Shown piece by piece: positions 63,100 to 63,272 of a stretch of DNA of 63,272 nucleotides. The stretch comes from Opitutia bacterium UBA7876. Its GTDB lineage: Bacteria > Verrucomicrobiota > Verrucomicrobiia > Opitutales > Seribacteraceae. The first letter of the stretch is position 1; every line of letters starts with the position of its first letter. The notes below the pieces were generated by a model. That model saw only the letters and a list, made by a program, of their open reading frames with translations, was not told the DNA's origin and searched no databases. Location of the stretch: positions 9,103 through 72,374 of the forward strand of contig DLRY01000019.1 in the NCBI GenBank assembly GCA_002500665.1. Direction: 5' to 3'. A program made the translations under genes and the position numbers.

Positions 63100-63272
63100 T
63101 CAGGAAGAAAAGAACTCCAGGGAGCGACGGATGCCCTCCTCGAGAGAGGTCTTCGGCATAAGGGGGAAAGCGGCCCGGGTCGCCTCGTCGTTGAGCCCAT
63201 ACACGAAGGGCGTCTCCTCGGCATCTTCCGAATAGGTCACGCCCCCCGCATCCATCCCCAATTCCTCAGCCT
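63100..63272 (-). CDS. NAD-dependent epimerase/dehydratase (partial, C-terminal 57 residues)
   Basis: The minus-strand frame is open from the right edge to a TGA at 63100-63102. It ends TPFVYGLNDEATRAAF, PLMPKTSLEEGIRRSLEFF and SS. The tail PxTSLEEGIRxxLEF is typical of extended short-chain dehydrogenase/epimerases (UDP-glucose 4-epimerase-like), which modify nucleotide sugars. The start lies beyond the window, so the exact enzyme cannot be told. Confidence 0.7.
   Translation of the reverse strand, partial: AEELGMDAGGVTYSEDAEETPFVYGLNDEATRAAFPLMPKTSLEEGIRRSLEFFSS

Overview
The window looks like a chromosomal segment of a PVC-superphylum bacterium, most likely Verrucomicrobiota (an Opitutia/Puniceicoccales-like lineage is my guess). 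The reasons are several formylglycine sulfatases, a DUF1501 plus PSD1/cytochrome gene pair, many small secreted or lipoprotein genes, weak or absent Shine-Dalgarno sites, LPS genes (kdsA, an LpxG-like phosphoesterase) and Verrucomicrobia-style repeat proteins. I see no insertion sequence, phage, plasmid function, CRISPR array or rRNA. There is one tRNA, tRNA-Pro(CGG).

Positions 1 to about 18.5 kb are accessory in character and visibly more AT-rich than the rest. On the minus strand sits a 1664-residue fusion of sulfatase, YVTN beta-propeller, di-haem cytochrome and ankyrin repeats, followed by the start of a stand-alone propeller paralogue. Next come a secreted protein with 12 divergent InlB-type repeats, an atypical photolyase/cryptochrome, and a membrane acyltransferase with ankyrin repeats inserted. 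A compact operon then runs DUF3570 barrel, ApbE flavin transferase, DUF4266 lipoprotein and an Ig-like secreted protein. Two secreted proteins built from short SHOCT-like helical repeats flank it, one of them His/Asp-rich. The last gene of the ApbE operon and the InlB-repeat protein share the same N-terminal and C-terminal modules. Both carry an [S/T]GAT flavinylation-like motif right after the predicted signal peptide, and the DUF3570 protein carries D-S-I-T-G-A-T. This suggests an ApbE-serviced surface redox system, the most novel idea in the window.

From 18.5 to 37 kb there are polymer-degradation genes (sulfatase, DUF1501, PSD1-cytochrome, an alpha/beta esterase) mixed with membrane housekeeping: MscS channel, DUF3147, HflK/HflC, TypA, Nudix, cupin, an enolase-superfamily epimerase and an alpha-helical repeat protein.

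From 37 to 47.5 kb is a co-directional plus-strand run: TerC, KDPG aldolase, SGNH hydrolase, M3 oligopeptidase, DUF6941, a secreted zincin, an FG-GAP protein, a PfkB kinase and a DUF255 thioredoxin-like lipoprotein.

From 47.5 to 63.3 kb is core metabolism and information processing: a UbiE/MenG methyltransferase and a ClpX-like ATPase without the zinc domain (minus strand), then HU/IHF, hisS, an LpxG-like phosphoesterase, aat with no usual start codon, queF, kdsA and rsmG (plus strand), then sucD and sucC (minus). The window ends with a cytoplasmic-type sulfatase, an MFS transporter, a PQQ-like propeller, a coiled-coil lipoprotein, tRNA-Pro, a two-helix membrane protein and the C-terminal end of an NAD-dependent epimerase/dehydratase.
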